From assembly GCF_023065955.2 (NCBI RefSeq), contig NW_026622786.1, forward strand, positions 52,623,438 to 52,687,437: 64,000 nucleotides of DNA, read 5' to 3'. The notes under the pieces are model-generated. The model saw only the letters and a list, made by a program, of their open reading frames with translations. It had not been told where the DNA came from and did no database searches. Positions within the stretch are counted from its first letter, which is position 1, and each line of letters opens with the position of its first letter. Both the position numbers and the translations under genes were made by a program. Positions 33,110-45,789 of this stretch are shown in pieces. Source of the stretch: Ursus arctos (Eukaryota > Chordata > Mammalia > Carnivora > Ursidae).

Positions 33110-34615
33110 AAGTCCATAGAAAAAGAAAATAAAATGGCAAGAATCACTCTACTTGATATTACTCTATAGTTATCAAAACAGTGTGATGTTGACAGAGGGA
33201 TAGACACATAGGTCAATGAAACAGAATAAAGAACCCAGAAATAGACCCACATAAATGTGCCCAAGTGATTTCTGACAATGGTGTGAAAGCAATCCAATGG
33301 AGGAAAGATAGCTTTTTCAACAAGTGATATGAGAACAATTGGATGTCCATTGGCCAAAAATTGAACCTTAACCTAAACCTCATACTTTATACAAAAATCA
33401 AGTCAAATAGATTGCAAACTTAAGTATAAAATATAAAACTATAAAAGTTTTAGAAAAATAGGATAAAATCTTCTAGAATCTGCAGCTATGCAAAGAGTTC
33501 TTAGACATGTTGCTAAAAGCATGATCTATAAGAGGAAAAATTGGTAAATCGAACCTTATCAAAATTAAGTACTTTTGGTCTGTGAAAGACCTTGTTAAGA
33601 GGATGAAAAGATAGGCTACATACAGACTGGGCAAAACTACTTGCAAACCACATATCTAACAAAGGACTAGTATTTATCATAAATAAAGAATTCTCAAAAT
33701 TCAACATTTAAAAAATCCAATTAGAAAATATGCAAAAGGCATGAACAGATGTTTTACTAAGGAGGATATACAGATGTCAAATAAGCACATGAAAAGATAT
33801 GCAGCATCATTAACCATTAAGAAAATACAGATTCAAACCACAATGAGATATCACTACACACCTTATCAGAAGGCTAAAATGAAATATAGTGGCAACACCA
33901 AATGCTGGAAAGGATGTACAAGAAGAAACTAGATCAGTCATACATTGCTAGTAGGAATGCAAAATGGTACAGATACTCTGGAAAACAGGTTAGCAGTTTC
34001 TTATTAAACTCAACAAACAACTACTATAAGACCAGGAATTGCACTCTTGGGTAAATATCCCAGAAATAAGGAAAACTTATGTTCACACAAAACTGTATAC
34101 ACGAATGTTCATAACAGTTCTATTCCTAATGGCCAAAAATGGAAACAACCCAGATGTCCTTTAATGGGTGAATGATTGAACAAGCTGTGGTACCTCCACA
34201 CCACACAATAATACTGAGCAATGAAAAGTAACAAACTATCGATATAGGCAACTACAGAAATCTCCACGGAATTGTGTTGACTAAAAAAAGCCAATCCCAA
34301 AAGGTTTCATACTGTATGATTCCATTTATATAACTTCCTTGAAATGGCAAAGTTATAGAAATTGAGAACAGGTTGCCAGGAAAGAGGGAGAAAGTTGTGC
34401 CTATAAAAGAGCAACACAAAGAACGCTGTGGTGATGGAACTGTTCTGTACCTTGACTGTACTGATGTCAACATACTGGTTTTGATATTAGACTATAGTTT
34501 CACACAATGTTCCCATTATGTAAAAATGGGTAAAAGTGATTGTGGGATCTGTTTTATTTTTTACAACTGCATGTAAACCTATAATCATTTTTTTAATAAG
34601 TTTAATTTTTAAAAA
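33110..34615 (+). mobile_element. Old L1 fragment: ORF2 second half and 3' end
   Basis: ORF2 landmarks are 'agacacataggtcaatgaaa', 'tttctgacaatggtgtgaaa' and 'tttactaaggaggatataca', then C-terminal region at 33,830-34,260 and a 3' end with T-rich/A-rich tail at about 34,610. Frames are broken repeatedly. Confidence 0.82.
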
Positions 34616-34619
34616 AAGT

Positions 34620-35990
34620 TCCATATCTACAATTTGATATCATTCGTTCCAATATCTAAAAGAAAGTTGGGCCAGGATTCAATATAGATCCATGCCTTCA
34701 TGGCTACACTCAACCATGTCATGACTCCTGGATCACAATAGGAAGCCAAGGATCATCTGTAGGTGTTGGGGAGGACTTCAAAGGTGACAGAAGCACAGAG
34801 ACCCAGGTAGGTCAGTGAAGGCTAAATGTTTGGTATGAGGCCCTTAGTGGTCTAGATAAATGACACTCTAATTATAGGGAAGCCCTATTTTATTCTTTCT
34901 CTAATCCAGAAGAATCGTAAGATATGAAATAAGGAAGGAAAGTGGAAGAGACTGGGAAGAGAGTAGAAATTGAGAGTATCCTCTCTCTCTCTATCAGCAA
35001 TAAGCTGACTTTTCTTCTCTACCAACCTTTATTCTCCATGGCATCCAGACTAAAGTCTGAAGACATAGGCCCTAGAACAAGTGATGTAATTAATAACACT
35101 GCTCAGAAATAGTGGCCACGTGCCACCAACTAATACCCTAGACTAGGGTTGCCCTCTGCTCCTGGGTCTTCCTACCTGGCCTTGGGGTTAGGACACCTGG
35201 AATCTAGTCCTGGTTACCCAAATGGTCTATAAAATATTTGTTATGTCCCTTCTCCTCTTAGCTTACTATTTTCATCACCACCACCACCCTCATTCTCTTT
35301 AGTGTAGGGGATCTAACCAGAGGATCTAAAACTTTCCTTCTGGGATCTGCCACCACCTTTCCCTGTATGTCCTGACTCTCACTAACTGGTTTTGGGATTT
35401 TGCTAAGTGATAGCAGCCCCAGTAGGCCTGGCTTAGAGACTCGTCTTTTTCTTCCATTGCCCTCGCATGTCCAGTGGACTGAAGCAGCAACTTGGAGGGG
35501 CCTACTTGCTCACTACTTGGATTTCACAGGCCAGGGCAGGATGAGAGAGACATTCTTTGGCTTGCCCTTTTAGTCCAAACATCATGTGATTTCATGGCAC
35601 TCCTCCAGCTCAGAGCTGAAATCAGTCCAAAAGCCTCTGGCTCCCACAGTCACAGCTTGCTCCAGGCAGATCCAGTGGGGAGCCTTCTCCACAGTCCCTG
35701 GGGTCCATGGGAAAAGAATGCAGCCTGAAAGAAGATCTTCTGAGTAGAAACCCCCAAGTGCCCTAAGGCACATTCATGAGCACTAGCAACATGGAATTTT
35801 TTTTCAAATGTCAAAAATGTAAAACAAGCCCACTTATTTGTACATCTGGATCACTGGGCATAGGAAAAAAAACAAAACAAAACAAAAAACAAAAAGGAAA
35901 GAAACCTTGAATTCCATTCCTGTCATTGTGTTTACAGAGCTAAGTCCAGAAATATGAATGACAGTCCTCAAAGTCAATGGGATGCAAGAT
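34620..35990. other. No gene or recognised repeat
   Basis: Unique mixed-composition DNA. The 78-codon plus frame at 35,492-35,728 shows no domain signature. Confidence 0.4.
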
Positions 35991-35991
35991 T

Positions 35992-35993
<2 letters not shown>

Positions 35994-36032
<39 letters not shown>
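35994..36032. repeat. (GT)n microsatellite
   Basis: About 19 GT units, uninterrupted. Confidence 0.96.
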
Positions 36033-36033
<1 letters not shown>

Positions 36034-36049
36034 GGGGAGAAGGGGCTGG

Positions 36050-36250
36050 TAGAAAGAACCTAGGTTCTCCAGATAGGCAGAGCTGTGTGAATCCTAGCTC
36101 TGCCACTTACCAACTTGCCCAGCTTATCTAAGTCTCAGTTTCCCCTTCTGTAAGATGGAGACAGTAAACAGCTCCTACCTCAGAGGGTTGCAATGTTTTA
36201 TTATTACATGATGGACCCAACAGGCAAAATAAGTGGTAGTTTATTATAAT
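36050..36250 (+). repeat. MIR relic
   Basis: 'cctagctctgccacttacca', 'agtttccccttctgtaagat' and 'acctcagagggttgcaatg' in MIR order. Confidence 0.78.
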
Positions 36251-36704
36251 ACTGTGTCCATTTAGAGAGTCAATGATGGATTTTAAAAGAATGGCATCTT
36301 TTTTTTTTTTGCAATGAATAAATGTGTGTGTATGTATCTATGGAGAAAGAAATAAAAAGGTCTTGTTGCCCATCCTCCCTTACAGAAAGCTCCAGAATAT
36401 GAATGAAACTGTCTACCCTAAAGACATCTCGGGTTGTCTTTGGAACCATTAGAATTAATGGTGGTGTTTCTCATTACCCTAGTGGCAGTGCTATTATTAG
36501 TGTAGGAAACAATTAAGGGCAGTCTCCACTTAAACTTATTTTTCAATCTAAAGTTCTCCAAGTGTACAGCATTATGGTATAGTCAAGATTTAAGGAGTGA
36601 TACCTAAAGGATCCCAGCCATGACATTTTCAGCAGTGGGACCTTGTGTAAGAGGAGGAGAAACTGCTTGTGTGAAATGTTTTCAGGGCTTCCAAGAAATT
36701 AGTT

Positions 36705-37215
36705 TCAATTATCTTTTGCTGCATAACAAATCACCCCAAAACTTAATGGCTTAAAACAACAAGAATCATTTATTTTGCCATTTGGGCAGAGCTCAAAGGC
36801 GACAGCTCATTTCTGCTCGACAGGATGTCATCTGGGGTTGTTCAGGGCTTGAAGGTCAGCTTCTCAGGTGGCTCACCTACATAGCTACCAAGATGGTGCT
36901 GGCTGTCAGCTGAGTGCTCAGCCAAGAGTCTCAATTCTTCTCCACATGGTTGCTTGGACTTCCTCACAAGACAGTGGCTGAGTTCCAAAAGGGAGGAAGC
37001 TGAAACTGCTGGGCTTCTCACAAAGACTTGTGAGAAAAGTTCCCAGATGCCTTGGCACAAATGTTCCCAAAAAGTGCTTCCTGCACATTCTATTAGTCAA
37101 ATCAGTCACAGGCTCAACTGTTCTAGAGAGAAGTCATAAGCTCTACCTCTTAATGGGAGGACCTGGCAGGCCTGTACAAGGAGGGCAGAATTATTTGAGG
37201 TCATCTTCAGGGACA
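36705..37215. repeat. Ancient interspersed repeat, family not assigned
   Basis: 'gctgcataacaaatcacccc' and 'cttaatggcttaaaacaaca' are familiar from an old mammalian repeat; a related-looking start occurs at 59,945. I cannot name the family confidently. Opposed short open frames inside it are not genes. Confidence 0.5.
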
Positions 37216-37479
37216 AGCTAGCCTGGGCCCCCACCTGCCAAAGAATAACCCCAACCAGCAGGTGAATGCCCAGGGTCTCCTAATTAGCGATCAGCTTACC
37301 CTCAGGAAATTGGGGTTTTGCAAGAGGCCCATGAAATGGGGAAATGGGCACAGATAGGGGTAATCATTCAAGGGCAAAACTATAATATCATAGATTAAAA
37401 CCATAAGAAACCTTTTTTGAGCACCTTCGGTGCTCAAACTAAATCTTCTGATTTTCTCTCCCACTGAGTAAAAGAGCAC

Positions 37480-37740
37480 CAGGCTTGGCCTCAAAGACCT
37501 GGGCTGAATCTAGTTTACTTGTCATTTTAGTGCTCTTGAAAAAGTCACATAATTCCTCTGAGCCTCACTTTCCTCATCTGTAAATTGAGGATAATATTTG
37601 CTTTACCCTGTTCACAATAGGGTAATTCCAATTATCCTGGAACGTAGAGATTCCATGAAAGCACGTGTGAATGTACTCTGTCTATAAAAATCTAATAAGT
37701 TACTTAGCAAGTGTTTTATTAACAAACGGTGCACTGACTT
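37480..37740 (+). repeat. MIR relic
   Basis: 'tgagcctcactttcctcatc' and 'tgtaaattgaggataatat' mark the MIR core. Confidence 0.7.
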
Positions 37741-38049
37741 TCAATATCTCAGAACTTTAAAGGGAAAAAAACCTCTGGACTTCACTTTCTGCAAAATCTG
37801 TGCCTGGATGAGGGTGGATTGAATCCATTGCCTAAGATGCAGACTTGTCACGGCAAATGGCGGGCGCAAAGATGGGGTGAGGTGGGAAATTGAAAAGAAG
37901 TAGAAAGTCCAGAGTGGAGTTTGTGTGCCTACCTCATGCAATAGAATGTTACTATAATGTGCCTTGTTAGAGTACTAATTCAGCCCCTCAAAAATGCTGA
38001 TTCATTTTTAAATTGACCTAAAAATATAAATGATGTCTGTTGAGAGAGG

Positions 38050-38290
38050 TATATGGCATGGCTATTAAAAGCAATGACTCTGGTGCCACCCTGTCCTGCC
38101 TCTACAGTTTACTGAAGAGTAATGTTAGCAAGTTGCATTAACATCTCTGCACATCATTTTCTCATCTGTAAATGGAGATAATAGGGCTCACCTCCTAGGT
38201 CTGTTGTGAGGACTGAACGAGTCATTATATATAAAGACTCAGAACTGCACCTAGCAATAAATACGTGTGAGCTATTATTTTTGTTAATAC
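38050..38290 (+). repeat. MIR relic
   Basis: 'gcatggctattaaaagcaat', 'tctcatctgtaaatggagat' and 'ctcctaggtctgttgtgagg' in MIR order. Confidence 0.8.
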
Positions 38291-38339
38291 TCCATGCTGG
38301 GCACAGTGCTAAGGGCTTTACAAACGTGACTTATCTATT

Positions 38340-39060
38340 TATAGCACTCTATAAGCATCAGCTAATCACCTACTGTATGTCAGATACTATTCAATGCTCC
38401 TAGGATTCATGAGGAATGAATCAGATAATGATTCCTGTTCTATGGAGCTTACATTCTATTGGGGGATGGGAGAGACAGATAATAAACAATAGGCAAAATA
38501 AGTAGGTAAGCTCTGAAGTTTGACCAAAGATATAAGTGTATGGGTAAAAGAAAAAATAGATCAGGATGGGGGGACTAGGAATGTTGGTCCAGGAAGGAGG
38601 AGCAGGAGTAGGTTGCGGTTTGGGGGAGTTTTGTTTCTTTTTTAAATAGGCACCACACCCAGCATGGAGCCCAAAGTGGGGTCTGAACTCACGATTCTGA
38701 GATCAAGACCTGAGCTGAAATCAAAATTCTGACTTGAGCCACCCAGGCACCCCAGGTTGCTGTTTTAAATAGGGTAATCACAGTAGACCTGATTGAGAGA
38801 GAAAGTTTGAGCAAAGACGTGAAGGAAGAGAAAGAAGTCAACTAAGCAGGTACCTGAGGAAGAGCATTCCAGGTAGAAGGAACAGAGGAGTAAAGGCCTT
38901 GCATTGGGTCTGAGTCTGGTAGGTTTGAGGAACAGCAGGAGACAAGAGCGGATGGAGTGGAGAGAGCAAGGAAGGCTGCTGTTGGAGAAGAGGAGGTTGG
39001 GAGCTGGCAGGGGTGAGGAATCAGGTAGAGTCTGGTTGCTACTAGGCTATCACTTTTCCT
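38340..39060 (-). repeat. L2 LINE 3' relic, antisense, split by a SINE
   Basis: 'ctgtatgtcagatactattc', 'cttacattctattggggga', then after the SINE 'ggaagagcattccaggtaga', 'ggcaaaggccttg'-like and 'ggtttgaggaacagcaggag' follow antisense L2. The 81-codon minus frame at 38,842-39,087 lies in L2 3' sequence. Confidence 0.82.
38622..38753 (-). mobile_element. Can-SINE fragment, antisense, in L2
   Basis: Ends with 'gagccacccaggcacccc'. Imperfect target repeats aggttgcggttt (38,610-38,621) and aggttgctgttt (38,754-38,765) bracket it. It lacks most of the pyrimidine-rich body. Confidence 0.88.
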
Positions 39061-39869
39061 CTTGAGTAAAATGGAGTCAATGGCCAATGACGGGAATGAT
39101 TACTATTGTGTTCATTAATGAAGAAACTGGGGCAGAGAAAGCTTAACTAACCACACAGTTATGCAACTAGGAAATGAATAGTTGGGATTCTTATCCTACA
39201 GATTCTTATTCTTTCTCTGGGGCATAGAAGGATGATACAAATGGGGCAGGGAAATTAAACACTGAGGAAATCATGGCTTGCATATCCTTCTCTGTAAAAT
39301 GAAGGGATTGAATCAATGATCTTGAAAGTCTAAACACAATGGTTTATTTTTCATTGGCCTCCAGAGAACAGATGGACTAAAAGTCACAGGAGACATAGGT
39401 GTGACAGCCATTATTCTTGCTTGGCCAATTGACCCTAATCTTGTGTACCCACAAGACCTCACGCATAGCTCTGTCATGGCTCTTTCCGTATTGTATTGAA
39501 AAAATGTGCTTGAAGATCTGTCTTTCCTCCGTAGACTAAGCTCCCCATTTTTGCATCTGACACACAGCTTATTATTCATGGGATTCTCTGCCCTCAGCAC
39601 CAGACTTGGAAAGGAGGTGGTTCTCAATAAAGATATATTAATTCTGGTTTAATTTTACATCAGAACAAAGGGATGTTACTACAGGAGAGTGGTGAACATG
39701 ACGTAGTGCTGAGAATAGCAGCCGTACAAAGTCACTACCACTCAAGGCTGGAAGGGCAGGACAGACATTACACGTATCCAGGGGCTGGGCTTACCAGGCA
39801 GAAGCCAGAATTGAGGTGATGCCTTGGAGAAGAAACATCCTCTGCCAGAGATGATCAAGAAATGTTTTT

Positions 39870-40063
39870 TTTTTTTTAAAGATTTTTATTTATTTATGTG
39901 ACAGAGAGACAGCCAGCGAAAGAGGGAACACAGCAGGGGGAGTGGGAGAGGAAGAAGCAGGCTCATAGCGGAGGAGCCCGATGTGGGACTCGATCCCGGT
40001 ACGCCGGGATCACGCCCTGAGCCGAAGGCAGACGCTTTAACGACTGCGCTACCCAGGCGCCCC
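39870..40063 (-). mobile_element. Young Can-SINE, antisense, arctoid/ursid-type
   Basis: Exact target repeat tcaagaaatgttttt at 39,855-39,869 and 40,064-40,078. Carries 'gctcatagcggaggagccc'. The long minus frame 39,886-40,380 is mostly SINE. Confidence 0.96.
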
Positions 40064-40110
40064 TCAAGAAATGTTTTTAACCTATAACTTAATATGCAGC
40101 CCAACCTAGT

Positions 40111-40153
40111 CCAGAAAACCCCCCATTTCCATCCAGAAAACCCCCCATTTCCA
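40111..40153. repeat. 22-base tandem duplication
   Basis: 'ccagaaaaccccccatttcc' occurs twice, offset 22 bases, the second copy starting at 40,133. No mismatches over 21 bases. Confidence 0.97.
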
Positions 40154-40239
40154 AGGAGCTTTTCCAGAAATCCTCCTTCCCTATCTTTTCCATCATGTCT
40201 GGAACTTAAGGGCAGTGGAGAAGAGTGATCAAAGGAACA

Positions 40240-40440
40240 GAACGGATCACTTCTGAGTAACCCCGGGTGATTTACTAGCTTCTCTGTGCCTTGGTTTTCT
40301 CTTCTGTAAAATTGGGAAAATAATATCTGTCTCAGGGGGATACTTTGAAGATAAAATATGAAATCACCTTTATAAAGCATCTAGACTTGTCTGACATAAA
40401 GCATGTCTCAGACTATACTAATCCTCACCTTCCTCTTTTG
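40240..40440 (+). repeat. MIR relic
   Basis: 'ttctctgtgccttggttttc', 'tcttctgtaaaattgggaaa' and 'ctgtctcagggggatact' in MIR order. Confidence 0.75.
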
Positions 40441-40947
40441 AGGGACACAAACATGCTGTAACAAAAGGTTTTTGTACTCAACTCTTTTCTGTTAGAGAAG
40501 AGCTTTTGTGTGGAGACTGGAAAATCTATCAAAGGGCAAAGGAACGTTCTGAAAATTTTTGCTCCATAGCTCAGAGTTTAAATGTATACCTTAGTGGACG
40601 GGAAATGAAGTATGGGGTGAGTGGTTACCTATAGACTTGTAGTTGGGAAGCTTTCAAGGTAGAGAAAGGACAGGGCCATGGGAATCATGGACAGGGCCTG
40701 AGGGAGGGTGATTTGGGGGTTCCTCCCTTCTTTCTTCAATTTCCTTGTCAGAAGCCTTTTTGAAAATGACAACCCAGTTGTGTGATTATAAATGATTTTT
40801 TTCTTCATGTCTATTTCTTTTTATTTTTTTTCAAGCTTTCTTTGGATGAATCTTAACTTGTATAATAAGGAAGAAAAAAATAGTATCAAGTGTTGGGCCC
40901 ATTGCAAAAAGAAGACTTTGTTAGGGCAGCTTTAAAATGGGTGGTGA

Positions 40948-41164
40948 TAGGGGCGCCTGGGTGGCTCAGTCGATTGAGCATCCGAATCTTGACTTCAACT
41001 CAGGTCATGATCTTGGGGTTGTGGGGCTGAGCACCATGCAGAGACCCACGCCAAGTCCCACCCTCAGCACAGAGTCTGCTTGTCCCTCTCCTCCCCCTTC
41101 TGCTCCTCACCTTGCTCAGGCACTCACTTGCTCTCTCTCTTTCTCTAAAATAGATATGTTTTTA
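40948..41164 (+). mobile_element. Can-SINE, full length
   Basis: Head GGGGCGCCTGGGTGGCTCAG at about 40,950. Target repeat aaaatgggtggtga at 40,934-40,947 and 41,165-41,178. Confidence 0.94.
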
Positions 41165-41439
41165 AAAATGGGTGGTGAAAGGTGAATGGGAATAAGGTGG
41201 GCTTCACTAAGGACTCAGCTGCCACTCATGGGATAGCAGCCTCATCCGGTGGGTTTACAATCCTCACCTCTTCTGCTGGAGCGTGCCTTTGCAAGTTAGG
41301 ATCTTGGTGTGATTCCTTCAGGAAAAGCCTGTATGCTTTTGAAGCTTAAAATGTGTACATGCTCCCCTTGTTTGGTTAAAGTTAAAATCAGAGTTCTTAA
41401 CACCACTCTATTGGCTGTGTGTTGTTGTTATCATATTAA

Positions 41440-41880
41440 ATCACTTTTGTGACAGAGATAGCTGGTGCTCACCAATGCCCACACTTCGCTCCTTCCTGGG
41501 CAAGCAGGTAAACTACTTTCCCAGCCTAACTTGCAGTTGATTGTGGCCATGTGAAGAGTCTGGCCAAGGGAATGGGGGAGAAATGATATCCACCACGTTG
41601 AGGCCTGGCCTCTGAAACCTTTTCAAGCTCTCTTCCTTCAAGCATAGGCTGGCTGGAGTCAGAGGATCCCGTAGCTGACTTTGAAGTCCTGCATGATGGT
41701 AGAGCTTCCATTTGGAGGCAGTCTGGACTCCTGAATGAGTGCATGAAACCAATCACTCCCCTTCTCCATCCATCACATTGGCCTGCAATGTGAGCAAGAA
41801 GCACCTTTGCCATGTCCAGCCACTGAGACCTGCAGATGTTTGTTAGAGCAGTTAGAATCCTTATTAATGCACCTACAGAG
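41440..41880. repeat. Ancient repeat relic, possibly LTR-type, family not assigned
   Basis: 'gattgtggccatgtgaagag', 'ggcctgcaatgtgagcaaga' and 'gccactgagacctgcagatg' resemble an old mammalian interspersed repeat. No retroviral coding sequence is present. The 127-codon minus frame (41,526-41,909) lies in it and has no domain. Confidence 0.45.
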
Positions 41881-41899
41881 GCTGCACACAGAGAAATAT

Positions 41900-42640
41900 T
41901 GGACTCCAAGGGCTATCCCTGGCAACATGATGCCAGATGGACACTCCAAGGGAAGATGAGCTGGAGCTGTATATCAACATCTCCCAAGGGGCCACAGAAA
42001 AACAAATAAGATTATTTGATGTAACCTCTAAGAACAAATTACCCTGATATACATTCGTGGTTAATGTTTCCCTCTTTTATGAATAACTACCTCTGCTTCT
42101 TATTATCACCTGTGGGTTGTTAATGATAATAGAGAAACTGAACTGGGCGAATAGAGTGAAAGGTCTTGCAAAGTGGAGAAGGGTCTTGACAATATGAATA
42201 TTCGAGAGAGCTTATTCTATGAGCTTGACTTAAAATGTTGGGTTGCCTTCTACGATACTGACACGCCTCCATAAATTCTTCCTTTCTTTAAACAACTACC
42301 TTGAACACATACTGCACTAGCCCCCTGGACACAACTCTAAACAACTGAACAAGTATGGTTCTTTTACTGAAGGACCTTGCAGTCCAAAAGAGGAGAAAGA
42401 CATTTAACACTCCATCACCCAAACAGATAATCATGTGAGTGGAACACGTGCTGGGAAAGAAAAGCCCAGCATACTAGCACTGCTAGAACATATAATTGGG
42501 GTGGGGAGAGTGATAATTAAAACTCAACAAGAGGTAAAGTCTCCCTAAGAAAATGACATTAACTTTGGGACCCACAGAATGACCAGTTGTCCCAGGGGAA
42601 AATATTCAAGATATAGGAAACAAACACTAACGTAGGAAGG
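41900..42640. other. No gene recognised
   Basis: Unique DNA with no supported features. Confidence 0.4.
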
Positions 42641-42659
42641 GGACAGTTACTACTCATAA

Positions 42660-42880
42660 GAACCAACACTGCATCATTTTATGTGTCAGGTAGTGAGCTA
42701 AACACTTTGCATATTCGTGCATTTAATTCTTCTGGCAACCTTATGAGGTAAGTACAATTATTATTTTCACTTTACAAATGAAGAAACTGGGACACAGAAA
42801 TGTTAATTCCTTGCTAATGAGTGGCAAAGGAAGACTCTGAACTCCAGCGATCTGGCCATAGAGTTTGTACTCTTAATCAC
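42660..42880 (-). repeat. MIR relic, antisense
   Basis: 'ggtagtgagctaaacacttt', 'ctggcaaccttatgaggtaa' and 'aaatgaagaaactgggacac' in order. Confidence 0.85.
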
Positions 42881-43476
42881 AGTGGTTACTGGGACTTCGT
42901 GCATTGTAGGTGGGAACAGAGAAGACCTGGATGCCTAAAGCTTGGTGAGAGATGCGGAGGGTGGCACAAGGTGAAGTAGGAGGGGTATGGATTTGGGACT
43001 CCTTTTATGGACCGGGTTGGGGGAAGCTATGGCATGCACTAAAGGGTCATTAAAGTATCCTAAAATTCCATAAGCCTTCCTGGTCTTTGTTTTTTCCACA
43101 GGAACTTGGTGACCGTGAACTTTGGGAGTCATCATAACTGAGTGACTGGGGAGGCAGTCCCGTCTCGTTAGCAGCTCACACAGCCTTCCAGCCATGACTT
43201 CTTCCCTAAGGAGCTGCCCTCTGGCTGATCTGCTTGGGGACACCTGGGCATCCTACCAATGTGATCGAAGTTCCTGCTGCTCTGAGAAGTAAGTTTTGCT
43301 GATGCTGCCTCTGATCCCTCAAAGAGCCTGATACACCCCCCAGGTGAGTCCAGGGTGAGCAGCCTGCATCTGCCAGCACAACTGTACCCTTGTGTGTCCC
43401 CTCACAGTTGACAAGGCTTGCACCTGTCTTGCAGGCATGGGCGGAGATGCAAGGGAAATCAAAGCTTCTTGAGCTA

Positions 43477-43676
43477 CACTGTCCAATCACGTATCCACTA
43501 GATATGTGTGACTATTTACATTTAATTAATGCAATTAAATAACTTAAAAATCCACTTCTCTGTTGAACTGGCCATATTTCAAGGGCTCAATAGCCACATG
43601 TGGCTAGTGGCTACTGTATTGGACAGCAGAGTTACAGAATGTTTCTGTCATTGAAGAAAGTTCTATTGGATAGCAC
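43477..43676. mobile_element. Non-autonomous hAT-like DNA transposon relic
   Basis: Starts CACTGTCCAAT and ends with its inverse, attggatagca; an inner 'attggacagca' lies at about 43,617. 'caatagccacatgtggctag' is a family hallmark. There is no coding capacity. I assign it to the hAT-Charlie group but not to a named family. Confidence 0.75.
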
Positions 43677-43989
43677 TACTCCAGAAACATGCTTCATGCC
43701 CATTGGGCTCATCTCAAGATCTCTAACCATGACGGACGCTGCGTGTGTTTTATTCTGAAGCCTATTTTTTTTTTCCTTTTCTTTTCAGTACCTATTCCTA
43801 TCACACTGTGTTTCATGCCCATTTATGATGATTCTTTCTCATTCAACTAATGTACACTGAACATTTACTGTTGTTAAACTCTATGCTGGATATTCAAATA
43901 AGCAGAACTATTATTTTGCTAAGAAATTTTAATGATGAGAGCAAAAAGTGTTTGAAATATAAACATACTGGACTATCCCTTCTTTTGTG

Positions 43990-44130
43990 GACTCGTGGGT
44001 GGTCACGAAAACCCCAGGCAATTTACCTAACCTCTCTGAGCCTCATCCCACTGTTGTGAAGATTAAATGAGATCATGTGTGAAAAACACTTAGTAAATAA
44101 CAAATAGTAACCATTATTGTTCACATTATC
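43990..44130 (+). repeat. MIR 3' relic
   Basis: 'taacctctctgagcctcatc' and 'gtgaagattaaatgagatca' mark the MIR 3' half. Confidence 0.7.
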
Positions 44131-44139
44131 ATCATCATC

Positions 44140-45600
44140 ATCCCAGTTGGCAGGGAACACAGTGGGAACTCAGCTCTACCCATAATGGGATACTTGTAAC
44201 TGTTATAGGCCTTCCTTGTTTAGATTTCTCTTCTTTTATAGCATTTGGTCACATGCCTTAATTCTGCCTTGGGCCGTTCATCACAGCTCTTTGATATCTG
44301 AAAAATCTGCACTCTTGTCCCTTCCCCACACCCAGCCCTTCACACCCTTCACCAGGTCCTTCACCTTCACACCCTCCTTCTCCTTCTATGCCCTTTTCAC
44401 TCTCTAAATATTTTCTTCTTTCACAACATCTTTATAAAAAGCAGAGCCCAGAATTTTCCCAAGTATTTCAGATACTGCCCAAATACTGGATATTCAATGT
44501 CTACAAAGATACATGGCTATAAGAAGGGATTCATTAAACATTTTTAAAAATATTAAAAAGTGCATTAAAAAACTTACAAAGGTTTTACTTCCTCAGCTAA
44601 ATTTTGAAATGTAAATGTAAGACTAAGTTCATATCTACTACACATATGCACATTTTTAACATAAATGCCATTATAATCTACATATGTTCATATTTTTCAC
44701 TAATGTTGTATCTGGAAATATTTCCAGGGCTGAGTACAATGATATAATGACCTCCATTAATCTGAACACAATAAATACTACATTTCTATTATAGGAGCTA
44801 AGATTATTTCAGTTGTTTTTGAGGGAGTGGGAGATTTTTTAACATTAGGCTAGGGTAGAGTCTAGAGTAGAGTCATCTAAAATCTCAAATTTTTTTCCAT
44901 AACAATTGTGACTGAGCCAAGTTCCTCCCATTCTATACTTCTGCAAATGATTTTTTTTAAAACTTAAATGTGGGACTTGGCATTCATTTCCATTAAATTG
45001 CATTTATTGTTTTGATCTAGACTCAAGGTCTTTTGAAATCTTGATTCTTTTATCCAGACAGTGATCACTCCCAGCTGTAAAGTAAATATGATTTTACTTC
45101 CATCTAAGTCACAGAAGCATCCAAGGCCAAGAAGACAGGCCTGTCTATGATGAAAAAAGTGTGACCTTGCTCCACATACATGAATCTGTTTCCCCTTCCA
45201 CTGATTTTTGCCAAGAGTCTTGTTCTGGAACCACATGTTCTATGGGATCCGACCCTTTCTTTGCTTTCCCTCTTCTTTCATTTTAGGTCTCCCCATTTAG
45301 GCTGGAACCAAAAGACAGTCAAGCACGGTAAGAGAGAATGTATCAGTGTACTTTACTCCCTAACAGCTTTGGTGACAAAACAAAATTCAATACAGGAGGA
45401 GTCTGAAATGATAGAGGTAAAATAGGGCTTGGGTCCACTGAAGAATCCAATTGAAAATTAAATCTAGATCAGAAACTCATTTGATGAATATATCACTTAT
45501 TAATCATATCCCTGGTCTGGAGATGAAAGAGAAGTGACACCCACTCTTTATAAAGAATCAGTGCTTGCTGAAGGAAGAAAAGGAACAGTCTCTGTTGGAT
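44140..45600. other. No gene recognised
   Basis: AT-rich unique DNA. A stretch at 44,640-44,720 resembles 47,040-47,110 (old L1-like). No supported coding frame. Confidence 0.4.
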
Positions 45601-45609
45601 TTTTAGGTT

Positions 45610-45741
45610 GGTTTGTTTTTTAAGTAGGCTCTACACCCAGAGTGGAGCCCAACACACGGCTTAAGCTCATGACCCCGAGACCAAGACCTGAGCTAAAATC
45701 AAGAGTTGGATGCTCAACCAACTGAGCCACCCAGGCACCCC
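45610..45741 (-). mobile_element. Can-SINE fragment, antisense
   Basis: 'ctgagccacccaggcacccc' at 45,722-45,741 and body 'gaccaagacctgagctaaaa'; pyrimidine-rich body missing. Confidence 0.87.
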
Positions 45742-45789
45742 AGGAGGAGTCTGTCTTGTACATGCCACTTTTCCAAACCTCTAGTTTGG

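Noticed and set aside
39886..40380. 164-codon minus-strand frame
   Set aside because: Nearly half lies in a Can-SINE and the rest in a MIR relic; repeat-derived.
41440..41880. Endogenous retrovirus with coding capacity
   Set aside because: Only weak LTR-like similarity; no paired LTR, primer-binding site or gag/pol/env-like frame was seen.
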